The notes under the pieces: model-generated | Told to the model about the DNA's origin: nothing | Databases searched by the model: none | The model's input: the letters and a program-made list of their open reading frames with translations, nothing else | NCBI RefSeq assembly: GCF_948472415.1 | Contig: NZ_OX419519.1 | Span: 4,464,001 to 4,528,000, forward strand | Reading direction: 5' to 3' | Length of the DNA stretch: 64,000 bases | Source of the DNA: Kitasatospora fiedleri | GTDB lineage: Bacteria; Actinomycetota; Actinomycetes; Streptomycetales; Streptomycetaceae | Made by a program: the position numbers and the translations under genes | Shown here: positions 1-11,169 of the stretch, piece by piece | Numbering within the stretch: position 1 is the stretch's first letter | Layout of the letters: each line of letters opens with the position of its first letter

Positions 1-292
1 CCTGCGCTCGATCACCCACACCCGGCTGATCCGGCTGGAGGTCACCGCGCCCGACGCGGACCCGCGGATTCCGTCCGTGGTGAGCGTCTACCCGACCAAC
101 GACTGGCACGAGCGGGAGACCTACGACTTCTTCGGCCTGGTCTTCGAGGGCCACCCGGCGCTCACCCGGATCATGATGCCGGACGACTGGCTGGGCCACC
201 CGCAGCGCAAGGACTACCCGCTCGGCGGCATCCCCGTCGAGTACAAGGGCGCCCAGATCCCGGCTCCCGACCAGCGGAGGTCGTACAGCTGA
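1..292 (+). CDS. nuoC: NADH-quinone oxidoreductase subunit C (3' part)
   Basis: The gene begins before the window; the readable frame starts at base 2 and gives the last 96 or so residues. They carry the 30-kDa subunit signature: a HERETYDFFGLVFEGHP block, then a DDWLGHPQRKDYPLGG block, which is diagnostic for NuoC of respiratory complex I. The protein is part of the peripheral arm next to NuoD, where electrons pass towards the quinone site. Its TGA stop overlaps the ATG of nuoD by one base, as expected in a translationally coupled nuo operon. The identification is firm; the length and start cannot be judged here. Confidence 0.95.
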   Translation, partial: LRSITHTRLIRLEVTAPDADPRIPSVVSVYPTNDWHERETYDFFGLVFEGHPALTRIMMPDDWLGHPQRKDYPLGGIPVEYKGAQIPAPDQRRSYS

Positions 293-1620
293 TGAGCAGC
301 ACCCACTACGAAGCAGGCGCCCGGGAGACCACCGAGGGACGGGTGTTCACCGTCACCGGCGGCGACTGGGGCGAGGTCGCCGAGGCGGTGGCCGGCGCCG
401 ACGACGAGCGGATCATCGTCAACATGGGCCCGCAGCACCCGTCCACCCACGGCGTGCTGCGGCTGATCCTGGAGATCGACGGCGAGACGGTCACCGAGGC
501 CCGCTGCGGCATCGGCTACCTGCACACCGGCATCGAGAAGAACATGGAGTTCCGCAACTGGGTGCAGGGCACCACGTTCGTGACGCGGATGGACTACCTC
601 ACCCCGCTGTACAACGAGACCGCCTACTGCCTGGCCGTGGAGAAGCTGCTCGGGATCACCGCCGACGTGCCCGAGCGGGCCACCGTGATCCGGGTGCTGA
701 TGATGGAGCTCAACCGGATCTCCTCGCACCTGGTGGCCCTGGCCACCGGCGGCATGGAGATCGGCTCCACCACCCTGATGATCTACGGCTTCCGGGACCG
801 CGAGGTCGTCCTGGACATCTTCGAGCTGGTCACCGGCCTGCGGATGAACCACGCCTACGTCCGCCCCGGCGGCCTGGCCCAGGACCTGCCGCCCGGCGCG
901 GTCGACAAGATCCGCGAGGGCGTCAACCTGCTGCGCTCGCGGATGCACGAGTACGACAAGCTGGCCACCGACAACCCGGTGTTCAAGGCCCGGCTGGTCG
1001 ACGTCGGCTTCCTCGACCTGCCCGGCTGCCTGGCGCTCGGCGCCACCGGCCCGATCCTGCGGGCCACCGGGCTGCCGCACGACCTGCGCAAGTCGGACCC
1101 GTACTGCGGCTACGAGACCTACGACTTCGACGTCGCGGTGGCCGACACCGCGGACTCCTACGGGCGGTTCCTGATCCGGCTGGAGGAGATGCGGCAGTCG
1201 CTGCGGATCGTCGAGCAGTGCCTGGAGCGGCTGGCCCCCGGGCCGGTCATGGTGGCGGACAAGAAGATCGCCTGGCCGTCCCAGCTGGCCGTCGGCCCCG
1301 ACGGCATGGGCAACTCGCTGGACCACATCCGGAAGATCATGGGCACCTCGATGGAGGCCCTGATCCACCACTTCAAGCTGGTCACCGAGGGCTTCAAGGT
1401 CCCGGTCGGCCAGGCCTACGCCGCGGTGGAGTCGCCCAAGGGCGAACTCGGCGTGCACGTGGTCAGCGACGGCGGCACCCGGCCCTACCGGGTGCACTTC
1501 CGCGACCCGTCGTTCACCAACCTGCAGACGATGGCCGCGATGTGCGAGGGCGGCCCGCTGGCCGACGTGATCGTGGCGGTGGCCGGGATCGACCCGGTGA
1601 TGGGAGGCGTGGACCGGTGA
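292..1620 (+). CDS. nuoD: NADH-quinone oxidoreductase subunit D
   Basis: 442 residues, the usual size for the 49-kDa subunit of complex I. The N-terminal NMGPQHPSTHGVLRL motif and the later GYLHTGIEKNMEFRNW block are classic for this hydrogenase-derived family, which forms one wall of the quinone-binding pocket in the peripheral arm. The C-terminus has the expected ESPKGELGVHVVSDG and DPVMGGVDR blocks, the latter ending the protein as in other NuoD. The start overlaps the nuoC stop and the stop overlaps the GTG of nuoE, so it is internal to the operon. In an actinobacterium the electron acceptor is menaquinone. Confidence 0.97.
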   Translation: MSSTHYEAGARETTEGRVFTVTGGDWGEVAEAVAGADDERIIVNMGPQHPSTHGVLRLILEIDGETVTEARCGIGYLHTGIEKNMEFRNWVQGTTFVTRMDYLTPLYNETAYCLAVEKLLGITADVPERATVIRVLMMELNRISSHLVALATGGMEIGSTTLMIYGFRDREVVLDIFELVTGLRMNHAYVRPGGLAQDLPPGAVDKIREGVNLLRSRMHEYDKLATDNPVFKARLVDVGFLDLPGCLALGATGPILRATGLPHDLRKSDPYCGYETYDFDVAVADTADSYGRFLIRLEEMRQSLRIVEQCLERLAPGPVMVADKKIAWPSQLAVGPDGMGNSLDHIRKIMGTSMEALIHHFKLVTEGFKVPVGQAYAAVESPKGELGVHVVSDGGTRPYRVHFRDPSFTNLQTMAAMCEGGPLADVIVAVAGIDPVMGGVDR

Positions 1621-2356
1621 GCAGCACAGAACTCGGCCTGCCGGCGCTGCCGGCCAAGCCCTACCCGCCGGAGGTCGAGCAGCGACTCGCCGCCGACGCC
1701 CGGGAGTTGATCGCCCGCTACCCGCAGTCCCGCTCGGCGCTGCTGCCGCTGCTGCACCTGGTGCAGGCCGAGGACGGCTGCGTCACGCCGACCGGCATCC
1801 GGTTCTGCGCCGAGCAGTTGGACCTGACCACCGCCGAGGTCACCGCCGTCGCCACCTTCTACACCATGTACCGGCGGCGCCCGGCCGGCGAGTACCACGT
1901 CGGCGTGTGCACCAACACGCTGTGCGCGGTGCTCGGCGGCGACCAGATCTTCGACGAGCTCTCCGAGCACCTCGGGATCGCCAACAACCGCACCACCGAG
2001 GACGGGTCGGTCTCGATCGAGCGGATCGAGTGCAACGCGGCCTGCGACTACGCCCCCGTGGTGATGGTCAACTGGGAGTTCTTCGACAACCAGACGCCGG
2101 AGAGCGCCAAGCAGCTGGTCGACCAGCTGCGCGCCGGGCAGGAGGTGGCGCCCACCCGCGGCGCCAAGCTCTGCTCGTTCAAGCAGACCTCGCGCATCCT
2201 GGCCGGCTTCGCCGACGAGCGCCCCGGCGCGGTCGACGAGTCCGGGGCCGGCGGCGCGCCCTCACTGGCCGGCCTGCGGCTGGCCCGGGGCGAGGCGCTG
2301 CCCGGCACCCCAGGCGCCAAGGTGGTCTCCCCGCGGCACGAAGGGACGGAAGCGTG

Positions 2357-2357
<1 letters not shown>
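1617..2357 (+). CDS. nuoE: NADH-quinone oxidoreductase subunit E (24-kDa, 2Fe-2S)
   Basis: 246 residues from a GTG that overlaps the nuoD stop in a GTGA arrangement. The family has a thioredoxin-like fold binding the N1a [2Fe-2S] cluster; the four ligands are visible as CTNTLC and CNAACDYAP, about 43 residues apart. The protein sits with NuoF in the NADH-oxidising tip of complex I. After the cluster domain there is a C-terminal tail of roughly 60 residues rich in Gly/Ala/Arg, longer than in E. coli NuoE and common in actinobacteria. Upstream in-frame starts lie inside nuoD and were not used. Confidence 0.95.
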
Positions 2358-3711
<1,354 letters not shown>

Positions 3712-3715
<4 letters not shown>

Positions 3716-6153
3716 CGGTCACGGAGCCTTCCACCCAGACCGAGCTGGTCACGCTCACCATCGACGGCGTCGAAGTCAGCGTCCCCAAGGGCACGCTGGT
3801 GATCCGCGCCGCCGAGCAGATCGGCACCCAGGTCCCGCGCTTCTGCGACCACCCGCTGCTCGACCCCGCCGGGGCGTGCCGCCAGTGCATCGTGGAGGTC
3901 GAGGGGCAGCGCAAGCCGGTCGCCTCCTGCACCATCCCGGTCGCCGAGGGCATGGTGGTGCGCACCCAGCTGTCCTCGCCGGTCGCCGAGAAGGCGCAGC
4001 GCGGCGTGATGGAACTGCTGCTGATCAACCACCCGCTGGACTGCCCGGTCTGCGACAAGGGCGGCGAGTGCCCGCTGCAGAACCAGGCGATGTCCACCGG
4101 CGACCCCGACTCCCGGTTCGAGGGCGTCAAGCGGACGTACGAGAAGCCGGTCCCGCTCTCCACCCAGGTGCTGCTGGACCGCGAGCGCTGCGTGCTGTGC
4201 GCCCGCTGCACCCGCTTCTCGCAGCAGATCGCCGGCGACCCGTTCATCGACCTGGTGGAGCGCGGCGCGCTCCAGCAGGTCGGCACCGGCGCGGACCAGC
4301 CGCTGGACTCCTACTTCTCCGGCAACACCATCCAGATCTGCCCGGTCGGCGCGCTCACCTCCGCCGCCTACCGGTTCCGCTCCCGCCCGTTCGACCTGGT
4401 CTCCTCCCCGTCGGTGTGCGAGCACTGCTCGGCGGGCTGCGGGCAGCGCACCGACCACCGGCGCGGCAAGGTGCTGCGGCGCCTGGCCGGCAACGAGCCG
4501 GAGGTCAACGAGGAGTGGAACTGCGACAAGGGCCGGTTCGCGTTCCGCTACGCCCAGCAGCGCGACCGCCTCACCACCCCGCTGGTCCGCCGCGACGGCG
4601 AACTCGTCGCCGCGTCCTGGCCGGAGGCGCTGGCCCGGGCCGCCGAGGGGCTGCGCGGGGCGCGCGCCGCGGTGCTCGCGGGCGGCCGGGTGACGGTCGA
4701 GGACGCGTACGGCTACGGCAAGTTCGCCCGGGTCGCGCTCGGCACCAACGACGTCGACTTCCGGGCCCGGCCGCACAGCGCCGAGGAGGCCGACTTCCTG
4801 GCCGCCGCGGTCGCCGGGACGGGCGTCGACCTGGACGGTCCCTCCGTGAGCTACCGCGACCTCGAAGCCGCACCGGCCGTGCTGCTGGTCGGGCTGGAGG
4901 CCGAGGAGGAGGCGCCGATCGTCTTCCTGCGGCTGCGCAAGGCCAACCGGGCGTCCGGGCTGCGGGTGTTCTCGATCGCCTCGCACGCCTCCCGCGGCCT
5001 GGCCAAGCTGCACGGCGCGCTGCTGCCCGCCGCCCCCGGCACCGAGGTCGAGTGGCTGGCGGCGCTGGCCGGCGACGAGGTGCTCGCCGACGACGCCGGA
5101 CGCTGCGCGGACGCGCTGCGCTCCCCGGGCGCCGTCGTGCTGGTCGGCGAGCGGCTCGCGCAGACCGCCGGCGGCCTGACCGCCGCGCTGCGCCTGGCGC
5201 ACGCCACCGGGGCGAGGCTCGCCTGGGTGCCGCGCCGGGCCGGTGAGCGCGGCGCCGTCGAGGCGGGCGCGCTGCCCGGGCTGCTGCCCGGCGGCCGGGC
5301 CGTCGCGGTGCCCGCCGCCCGCGCCGAGGCCGCCGCGCACTGGGGCGTCGCCGAGCTGCCGGCCGGCCCCGGCCGCGACACCGGCGAGATCCTGGCCGCC
5401 GCCGCCACGGGCGAGCTGGACGCGCTGGTGGTCGGCGGGGTCGGCCTGGACGACCTGCCGGACCCGGCGCTCGCCGAACAGGCCCTCTCGCAGGCCGAGT
5501 TCGTGCTCTCGCTGGAGCTGCGCCCGTCCGCGGTCACCGCGTACGCCGACGTGGTGCTGCCGGTCGCGGCGGTCGCCGAGAAGGCCGGCACCTTCCTGGA
5601 CTGGGAGGGCCGGGTCCGGATGTTCGAACCGGCGCTCAAGCCCGACCAGTTGATGCGCGGCCACCTGCACGCCGACGTCCGGGTGCTGAACATGCTCGCG
5701 GACGCGCTGGACCGGCCGATCGGCCTGCCCGACGTCCGGGCGGCCCGGCTGGAGCTGGACCGCTTCACCCCGTGGCAGGGCGCCCGCCCGGCCGCGCCCG
5801 CCGCGCACCCCGCCGCGCTGCCCCGCCCGGCCACCGGGCAGGCCGTGCTGGCCGGGCACCGGATGCTGCTGGACCACGGCTCGCTGCAGGACGGCGACAC
5901 CCACCTGGCCGGCACCCGGCACCCGGTGGTGGCCCGGCTGTCCGCGGCCACCGCCGCCGAGGTCGGCGCGCGCGGCGCGCTGCGGGTCACCGGACCGGCC
6001 GGGTCGCTGACCCTGCCGCTGGAGGTCACCGACGCGATGCCGGACCGCACGGTCTGGCTGCCGCTCAACTCGACGCCGGACGGCGGCGCGTACCGCACGC
6101 TCGGCACCACGGTCGGCCACCTGGTCACCATCGCCCCGGCGGAGGAATCATGA
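3712..6153 (+). CDS. nuoG: NADH-quinone oxidoreductase subunit G
   Basis: 813 residues from a GTG overlapping the nuoF stop. Domain order is as expected for the 75-kDa subunit: an N-terminal [2Fe-2S] ferredoxin domain (CDHPLLDPAGACRQC and a later Cys), the HPLDCPVCDKGGECPLQ block, a CVLCARCTRF [4Fe-4S] site, the molybdopterin-oxidoreductase [4Fe-4S] motif CEHCSAGC, then a degenerate, Ala-rich molybdopterin-oxidoreductase body with no cofactor role expected. It carries electrons from NuoF towards NuoI. The C-terminal half diverges strongly from the enzymes, as in other actinobacteria. Its stop overlaps the ATG of nuoH. Confidence 0.96.
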
Positions 6154-7499
6154 GCCCCCTCGCTGCCCCCCTGGCCACCCCCCTGGCCGCCGCCGACACG
6201 CTCGGCTTCTTCGGCCGCGACCCGTGGTGGCTGGTGCTGCTGAAGGCGGTGTTCTGCTTCGCGTTCCTGGTGCTGACGGTGCTGATCGCCATCGTCTGGG
6301 AGCGCAAGGTCGTCGCCTGGATGCAGCTGCGGATCGGCCCGAACCGGCACGGCCCGTGGGGCATGCTGCAGTCGCTGGCCGACGGCGTGAAGCTGGCGCT
6401 CAAGGAAGACCTGGTGGTCAAGGGCGCCGACAAGGCGGTCTACGTGCTGGCGCCGGTCGTGGCGGCGATCCCCGCGTTCATGGCGTTCGCGGTGATCCCG
6501 TTCGGCCCGGCCGACAACCAGGTGTCGATCTTCGGCACCCGGACGCCGCTCCAGCTGACCGACCTGCCGATCGCGCTGCTGTACATCCTGGCCACCGCCT
6601 CGGTGGGCATCTACGGCATCGTGCTGGCCGGCTGGTCGTCCGGCTCGACGTACCCGCTGCTCGGCGGCATCCGCTCCTCCGCGCAGATGATCAGCTACGA
6701 GATCGCGATGGGCCTGTCCTTCGCGGCGGTGTTCATCTACTCGGGCTCGATGTCCACCTCGGAGATCGTCTCCTCGCAGCAGCCCACCTGGTTCGCGGTG
6801 CTGCTGCCGGTGTCCTTCATCGTGTACGTCATCGCGATGGTCGGCGAGACCAACCGGGCCCCGTTCGACCTCCCGGAGGCCGAGGGCGAGCTGGTCGGCG
6901 GCTTCAACACCGAGTACTCCTCGCTGAAGTTCGCGATGTTCATGCTGGCCGAGTACGTCAACATGGTCACCGTCTCGGCGGTCGCCTCCACCCTGTTCCT
7001 GGGCGGCTGGCGGGCCCCGTGGCCGATCTCGACCTTCTGGGCGGGCGCCAACCACGGCTGGTGGCCGATGCTCTGGATCGTGCTGAAGATCCAGCTGCTG
7101 CTGTTCTTCTTCATCTGGCTGCGCGGCACCCTGCCCCGGCTGCGCTACGACCAGTTCATGAAGCTCGGCTGGAAGGTGCTCATCCCGGTCTCGCTGGTCT
7201 GGCTGGTGATGGTCGCCACCGTGCGGGCGCTGCGCAACGAGGGCTACGACTTCGCCAAGGTGGTGCTGTACGTGGGCGCGCCGCTGGCGGTGGTCCTGCT
7301 GGCCGCGCTGGTGGTCGACCTGCTGCGCAAGAAGCCCGCCGAACCGCCCGCCGCCGAGCCGGCGTTCGACCCGATGGCCGGGGGCTACCCCGTGCCGCCG
7401 CTGCCCGGGCAGGAACTGCCGCCCGTCCCGCGCCGCCGCCGCCGGGCCCCGCAACTCCAGGACGCCCTCAACGGGGCCGACCATTCCGAAGGGAGCTGA
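6150..7499 (+). CDS. nuoH: NADH-quinone oxidoreductase subunit H
   Basis: 449 residues with about eight hydrophobic membrane segments. The family signatures ERKVVAWMQLRIGPNRHGP and ETNRAPFDLPEAEGELVGGF are present; the latter acidic loop is at the quinone-tunnel entrance. NuoH connects the quinone site to the proton-pumping membrane arm. The roughly 80 C-terminal residues are a charged, Pro/Arg-rich cytoplasmic tail beyond the last membrane helix, typical of actinobacterial versions and absent from E. coli. The ATG follows a clear GGAGGAA ribosome-binding site inside the end of nuoG. Confidence 0.96.
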   Translation: MSPLAAPLATPLAAADTLGFFGRDPWWLVLLKAVFCFAFLVLTVLIAIVWERKVVAWMQLRIGPNRHGPWGMLQSLADGVKLALKEDLVVKGADKAVYVLAPVVAAIPAFMAFAVIPFGPADNQVSIFGTRTPLQLTDLPIALLYILATASVGIYGIVLAGWSSGSTYPLLGGIRSSAQMISYEIAMGLSFAAVFIYSGSMSTSEIVSSQQPTWFAVLLPVSFIVYVIAMVGETNRAPFDLPEAEGELVGGFNTEYSSLKFAMFMLAEYVNMVTVSAVASTLFLGGWRAPWPISTFWAGANHGWWPMLWIVLKIQLLLFFFIWLRGTLPRLRYDQFMKLGWKVLIPVSLVWLVMVATVRALRNEGYDFAKVVLYVGAPLAVVLLAALVVDLLRKKPAEPPAAEPAFDPMAGGYPVPPLPGQELPPVPRRRRRAPQLQDALNGADHSEGS

Positions 7500-7506
7500 T
7501 CCGAGA

Positions 7507-8097
7507 ATGTCTGACGAGTCCTCCGAGACCTCAGAGAAGTCGGTCCTCGGGCCGGCCGCCGGCTTCGGCGTGACCTTCAGGGCCATGTTCAAGAAGCGGC
7601 TCACCGAGCAGTACCCGGAGTACAAGAAGCCCACCGCCCCGCGCTTCCACGGCCGCCACCAGCTGAACCGGCACCCGGACGGACTGGAGAAGTGCGTCGG
7701 CTGCGAGCTGTGCGCCTGGGCCTGCCCGGCCGACGCCATCTACGTCGAGGGCGCCGACAACCGGGACGAGGAGCGCTACTCGCCCGGCGAGCGCTACGGC
7801 GCGGTCTACCAGATCAACTACGCCCGCTGCATCCTGTGCGGGCTGTGCATCGAGGCGTGTCCGACCCGGGCGCTGACCATGACCAACGAGTACGAGCTCG
7901 CGGACTCCTCCCGGCAGGACCTGATCTTCACCAAGGAGCAGCTGCTGGTCGGGCTGACCGAGGGCATGGTCGACGCCCCGCACGCGATCTTCCCGGGCGC
8001 CGACGAGGGCGCGTACTACCGGGGCGAGGTCACCGGCGCGGCGCCCGGCACCGTTCGGCAGGAGCGGCACGAGCGCGAGAAGGAGGAGCGGTCATGA
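7507..8097 (+). CDS. nuoI: NADH-quinone oxidoreductase subunit I (two 4Fe-4S)
   Basis: 196 residues. Two ferredoxin-type [4Fe-4S] motifs are visible, CVGCELCAWACP and CILCGLCIEACP; they bind N6a and N6b, which pass electrons to N2 near the quinone site. The spacing between them matches the 23-kDa subunit. The start lies seven bases after nuoH with a GGGAG ribosome-binding site in the nuoH stop region, and the end overlaps nuoJ. The C-terminal 40 residues are charged and variable in the family. Confidence 0.96.
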   Translation: MSDESSETSEKSVLGPAAGFGVTFRAMFKKRLTEQYPEYKKPTAPRFHGRHQLNRHPDGLEKCVGCELCAWACPADAIYVEGADNRDEERYSPGERYGAVYQINYARCILCGLCIEACPTRALTMTNEYELADSSRQDLIFTKEQLLVGLTEGMVDAPHAIFPGADEGAYYRGEVTGAAPGTVRQERHEREKEERS

Positions 8098-8957
8098 CCT
8101 CCACCGGCGAGGCCGTGCAGTTCTGGGTGCTGGCCGTGGTCGCGGTCGGCGGGGCGCTCGGCATGCTGCTGATGCGGAAGGCCGTGCACTCGGCGCTCTG
8201 CCTGGCGGCCACCATGCTCGCGCTGGCGGTCTGCTACATGGCGCAGGGCGCGGTGTTCCTCGGCGTGGTGCAGATCGTGGTCTACACCGGCGCGATCATG
8301 ATGCTGTTCCTGTTCGTGGTGATGCTGGTCGGCGTCTCCTCGGCGGACTCGCTCAAGGAGCAGCTGAAGGGCCAGCGGATCGCCGCGGTGCTCTGCGGCC
8401 TGGGCTTCGGCGTGCTGCTGATCGCCGGCCTGGCCAACGCCCACCTGCGGAACTTCACCGGCCTGTCCGGGGCGAACGCCGAGGGCAACGTGCAGGGCCT
8501 GGCCCGGCTGATCTTCACCAAGTACGTCTGGGCGTTCGAGGTGACCGGCGCGCTGCTGATCACCGCGGCGGTCGGCGCGATGGTGCTGACCCACCGCGAG
8601 AAGGTCCGCGCCCCGCTGACCCAGCGCCAGCTGGCCGCCCGGCGAGTCAGCGACAACATCCAGGTGCCGCCGCTGCCCGCCCCCGGCGTGTACGCCCGGC
8701 ACAACGCGGTGGACGTCCCGGCGCTGCTGCCGGACGGCACCGTCGCCGAGGACTCGGTGATGGGCACCCTGCGCGAGCGCGGCCAGATCCGCGACGTCAG
8801 CCAGGAGATGCTCCGGCGGATGGCCGAGCTGGAGGAGACCACGGCCGACTGGCTGGGCCGCCCGTCCTCCGCCCGCCCCAAGGTGTCCGGGCCCCGCCAG
8901 GCGCTGGAGACCGTGCCGACCCCGGCGCCGGCCCCGACCAAGGAGGAGGCGGAGTGA
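8094..8957 (+). CDS. nuoJ: NADH-quinone oxidoreductase subunit J
   Basis: 287 residues with five predicted membrane helices in the first 175 residues, including the GAIMMLFLFVVML helix characteristic of NuoJ. The remaining C-terminus is hydrophilic and extends the protein well beyond E. coli NuoJ; this extension is usual in streptomycetes. NuoJ helps link quinone chemistry to proton translocation. The ATG overlaps the nuoI stop and the TGA overlaps the GTG start of nuoK. Confidence 0.95.
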   Translation: MTSTGEAVQFWVLAVVAVGGALGMLLMRKAVHSALCLAATMLALAVCYMAQGAVFLGVVQIVVYTGAIMMLFLFVVMLVGVSSADSLKEQLKGQRIAAVLCGLGFGVLLIAGLANAHLRNFTGLSGANAEGNVQGLARLIFTKYVWAFEVTGALLITAAVGAMVLTHREKVRAPLTQRQLAARRVSDNIQVPPLPAPGVYARHNAVDVPALLPDGTVAEDSVMGTLRERGQIRDVSQEMLRRMAELEETTADWLGRPSSARPKVSGPRQALETVPTPAPAPTKEEAE

Positions 8958-9253
8958 ACCCGGCCAACTACCTGTACCTCGCCGCGCTGCTGTTCACCAT
9001 CGGCGCCTCCGGGGTGCTGCTGCGGCGCAACGCGATCGTGCTGTTCATGTGCGTGGAGCTGATGCTGAACGCCTCGAACCTGGCGCTGGTCACCTTCTCC
9101 CGGATGCACGGCAACCTGGACGGCCAGATCATCGCGTTCTTCACCATGGTGGTCGCGGCGGCCGAGGTCGTGGTCGGCCTCGCCATCATCGTCTCGATCT
9201 TCCGGACCAGGCACTCCGCTTCGGTCGACGACAGCAACCTGATGAAGCTGTAG
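8954..9253 (+). CDS. nuoK: NADH-quinone oxidoreductase subunit K
   Basis: 99 residues, GTG start, three membrane helices, the normal size for NuoK. Family features are the LRRNAIVLFMCVELMLNASN segment with the conserved intramembrane Glu and the AAAEVVVGLAIIV helix with the second conserved Glu; both are part of the proton path. It overlaps nuoJ by four bases and is separated from nuoL by 17 bases that carry the nuoL ribosome-binding site. Confidence 0.96.
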   Translation: MNPANYLYLAALLFTIGASGVLLRRNAIVLFMCVELMLNASNLALVTFSRMHGNLDGQIIAFFTMVVAAAEVVVGLAIIVSIFRTRHSASVDDSNLMKL

Positions 9254-9270
9254 GCGGAGGGCCCTTCACA

Positions 9271-11169
9271 GTGAACTCTCTCATTCCGCTGCTGATCGCG
9301 GCGCCGCTGGCCGGTGCTGCCCTGCTGCTGCTCGGCGGACGCGCCCTGGACCGGTTCGGGCACTGGATCGCGACCCTGCTGGCCGCGCTCTCCTTCGCCT
9401 TCGGACTGGCCCTGTTCGCGGACATGCTCGGCCGGGACGCCGAGCACCGCGCCGTCACCGAGCGGCTGTTCAGCTGGATTCCGGTCGACGGCTTCCAGGC
9501 CGACGTCTCCTTCCAGCTCGACCAACTCTCGGTCACCTTCGTCCTGCTGATCACCGGCGTCGGCACCCTGATCCACCTGTACTCGGTGGGCTACATGGCG
9601 CACGACGAGCGCCGCCGCCGCTTCTTCGCCTACCTGAACCTGTTCCTGGCCGCCATGCTGGTGCTGGTGCTGGCCGACAACTACCTGCTGCTGTACGTCG
9701 GTTGGGAGGGCGTCGGGCTGGCGTCCTACCTGCTGATCGGGTTCTGGCAGCACAAGCCGAGCGCCGCGACGGCCGCCAAGAAGGCGTTCATCGTCAACCG
9801 GGTCGGCGACATGGGCCTGTCCATCGCGATCATGCTGATGTTCGTCGAGTTCGGCTCGTTCGCCTTCCGGCCGGTGTTCGCCACCGCGGGCGACGCGAGC
9901 GAGGGCAAGCTCACCGCGATCGCGCTGATGCTGCTGCTGGCGGCCTGCGGCAAGTCCGCCCAGGTGCCGCTGCAGTCCTGGCTGGGCGACGCGATGGAGG
10001 GCCCGACCCCGGTCTCCGCGCTGATCCACGCGGCCACCATGGTCACCGCCGGCGTCTACCTGATCGTCCGCTCCGGGGCGATCTTCGACCTGGCGCCGGA
10101 CGCCCGGACCGCCGTGGTGGTGGTCGGCACGGTGACGCTGCTGTTCGGTGCGATCGTCGGTTGCGCCAAGGACGACATCAAGAAGGCCCTCGCCGGGTCG
10201 ACCATGTCGCAGATCGGCTACATGGTCATGGCCGCGGGCCTGGGCCCGATCGGCTACGCCTTCGCCATCATGCACCTGGTCACCCACGGCTTCTTCAAGG
10301 CCGGGATGTTCCTCGGCGCCGGGTCGGTCATGCACGGCATGAACGACGAGGTGAACATGCGGCACTACGGCGGCCTGCGCAAGCACATGCCGGTCACCTT
10401 CGTCACCTTCGGCCTCGGCTACCTGGCGATCATCGGCTTCCCCGGCCTGTCCGGCTTCTTCTCCAAGGACAAGATCATCGAGGCGGCGTTCGCCAGGGGC
10501 GGCACCGAGGGCTGGGTCCTCGGCCTGTGCGCCCTGCTCGGCGCCGCGGTCACCGCGTTCTACATGACCCGGGTGATGGTGCTGACCTTCTTCGGCGAGA
10601 AGCGCTGGCAGCCGGACGCCGAAACCGGCGAACCGCCGCACCCGCACGAGTCCCCGAGGACCATGACCGTCCCGATGGTCGTGCTGGCCTTCGGCTCGGT
10701 CTTCGCCGGCGGCCTGTTCGCCTTCGGCAGCTCCTTCCTGCACTGGCTGGAGCCGGTCACCGGCCACGCCGAGGGCGACTCGCCGCTGTCCCCGCTCGCG
10801 GTCAGCCTGATCGCCACCGCCTGCATGCTGGCCGGCGCGGGCCTGGCCTGGCAGATGTACGGCCGCGGCCCCGTCCCGGTCACGGCCCCGATCGGCTCCC
10901 CGCTCACCCGGGCCGCCCGCCGCGACCTGCTCCAGGACGACTTCAACCACGCCGTCCTGGTCCGCCCCGGCTCGGCGCTGGCCGCCACCCTGGTCTGGTT
11001 CGACAGCCGGGGTCTGGACGGCTTCGTCAACGGCCTGGCCGCCGCGATCGGCGGACTCTCCGGCCGGCTGCGCCGGGTCCAGACCGGCTACGTCCGCACG
11101 TACGCGCTCTCCATGTTCGGCGGCACGCTGGTGCTGGTCGCCTCCACTCTCCTGATGAGGTCGGTCTGA
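9271..11169 (+). CDS. nuoL: NADH-quinone oxidoreductase subunit L
   Basis: 632 residues from a GTG with GGCGGAGG 11 bases upstream, starting VNSLIPLLIAAPLAGA. It is an antiporter-like proton pump subunit with about 16 membrane helices; the motifs WEGVGLASYLLIGFW, the Lys-bearing GKSAQVPLQSWLGDAMEGPTP helix and LIHAATMVTAGVYL are all present. NuoL lies at the distal end of the membrane arm and carries the lateral amphipathic helix at its C-terminus. The stop overlaps the ATG of nuoM. Confidence 0.96.
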   Translation: MNSLIPLLIAAPLAGAALLLLGGRALDRFGHWIATLLAALSFAFGLALFADMLGRDAEHRAVTERLFSWIPVDGFQADVSFQLDQLSVTFVLLITGVGTLIHLYSVGYMAHDERRRRFFAYLNLFLAAMLVLVLADNYLLLYVGWEGVGLASYLLIGFWQHKPSAATAAKKAFIVNRVGDMGLSIAIMLMFVEFGSFAFRPVFATAGDASEGKLTAIALMLLLAACGKSAQVPLQSWLGDAMEGPTPVSALIHAATMVTAGVYLIVRSGAIFDLAPDARTAVVVVGTVTLLFGAIVGCAKDDIKKALAGSTMSQIGYMVMAAGLGPIGYAFAIMHLVTHGFFKAGMFLGAGSVMHGMNDEVNMRHYGGLRKHMPVTFVTFGLGYLAIIGFPGLSGFFSKDKIIEAAFARGGTEGWVLGLCALLGAAVTAFYMTRVMVLTFFGEKRWQPDAETGEPPHPHESPRTMTVPMVVLAFGSVFAGGLFAFGSSFLHWLEPVTGHAEGDSPLSPLAVSLIATACMLAGAGLAWQMYGRGPVPVTAPIGSPLTRAARRDLLQDDFNHAVLVRPGSALAATLVWFDSRGLDGFVNGLAAAIGGLSGRLRRVQTGYVRTYALSMFGGTLVLVASTLLMRSV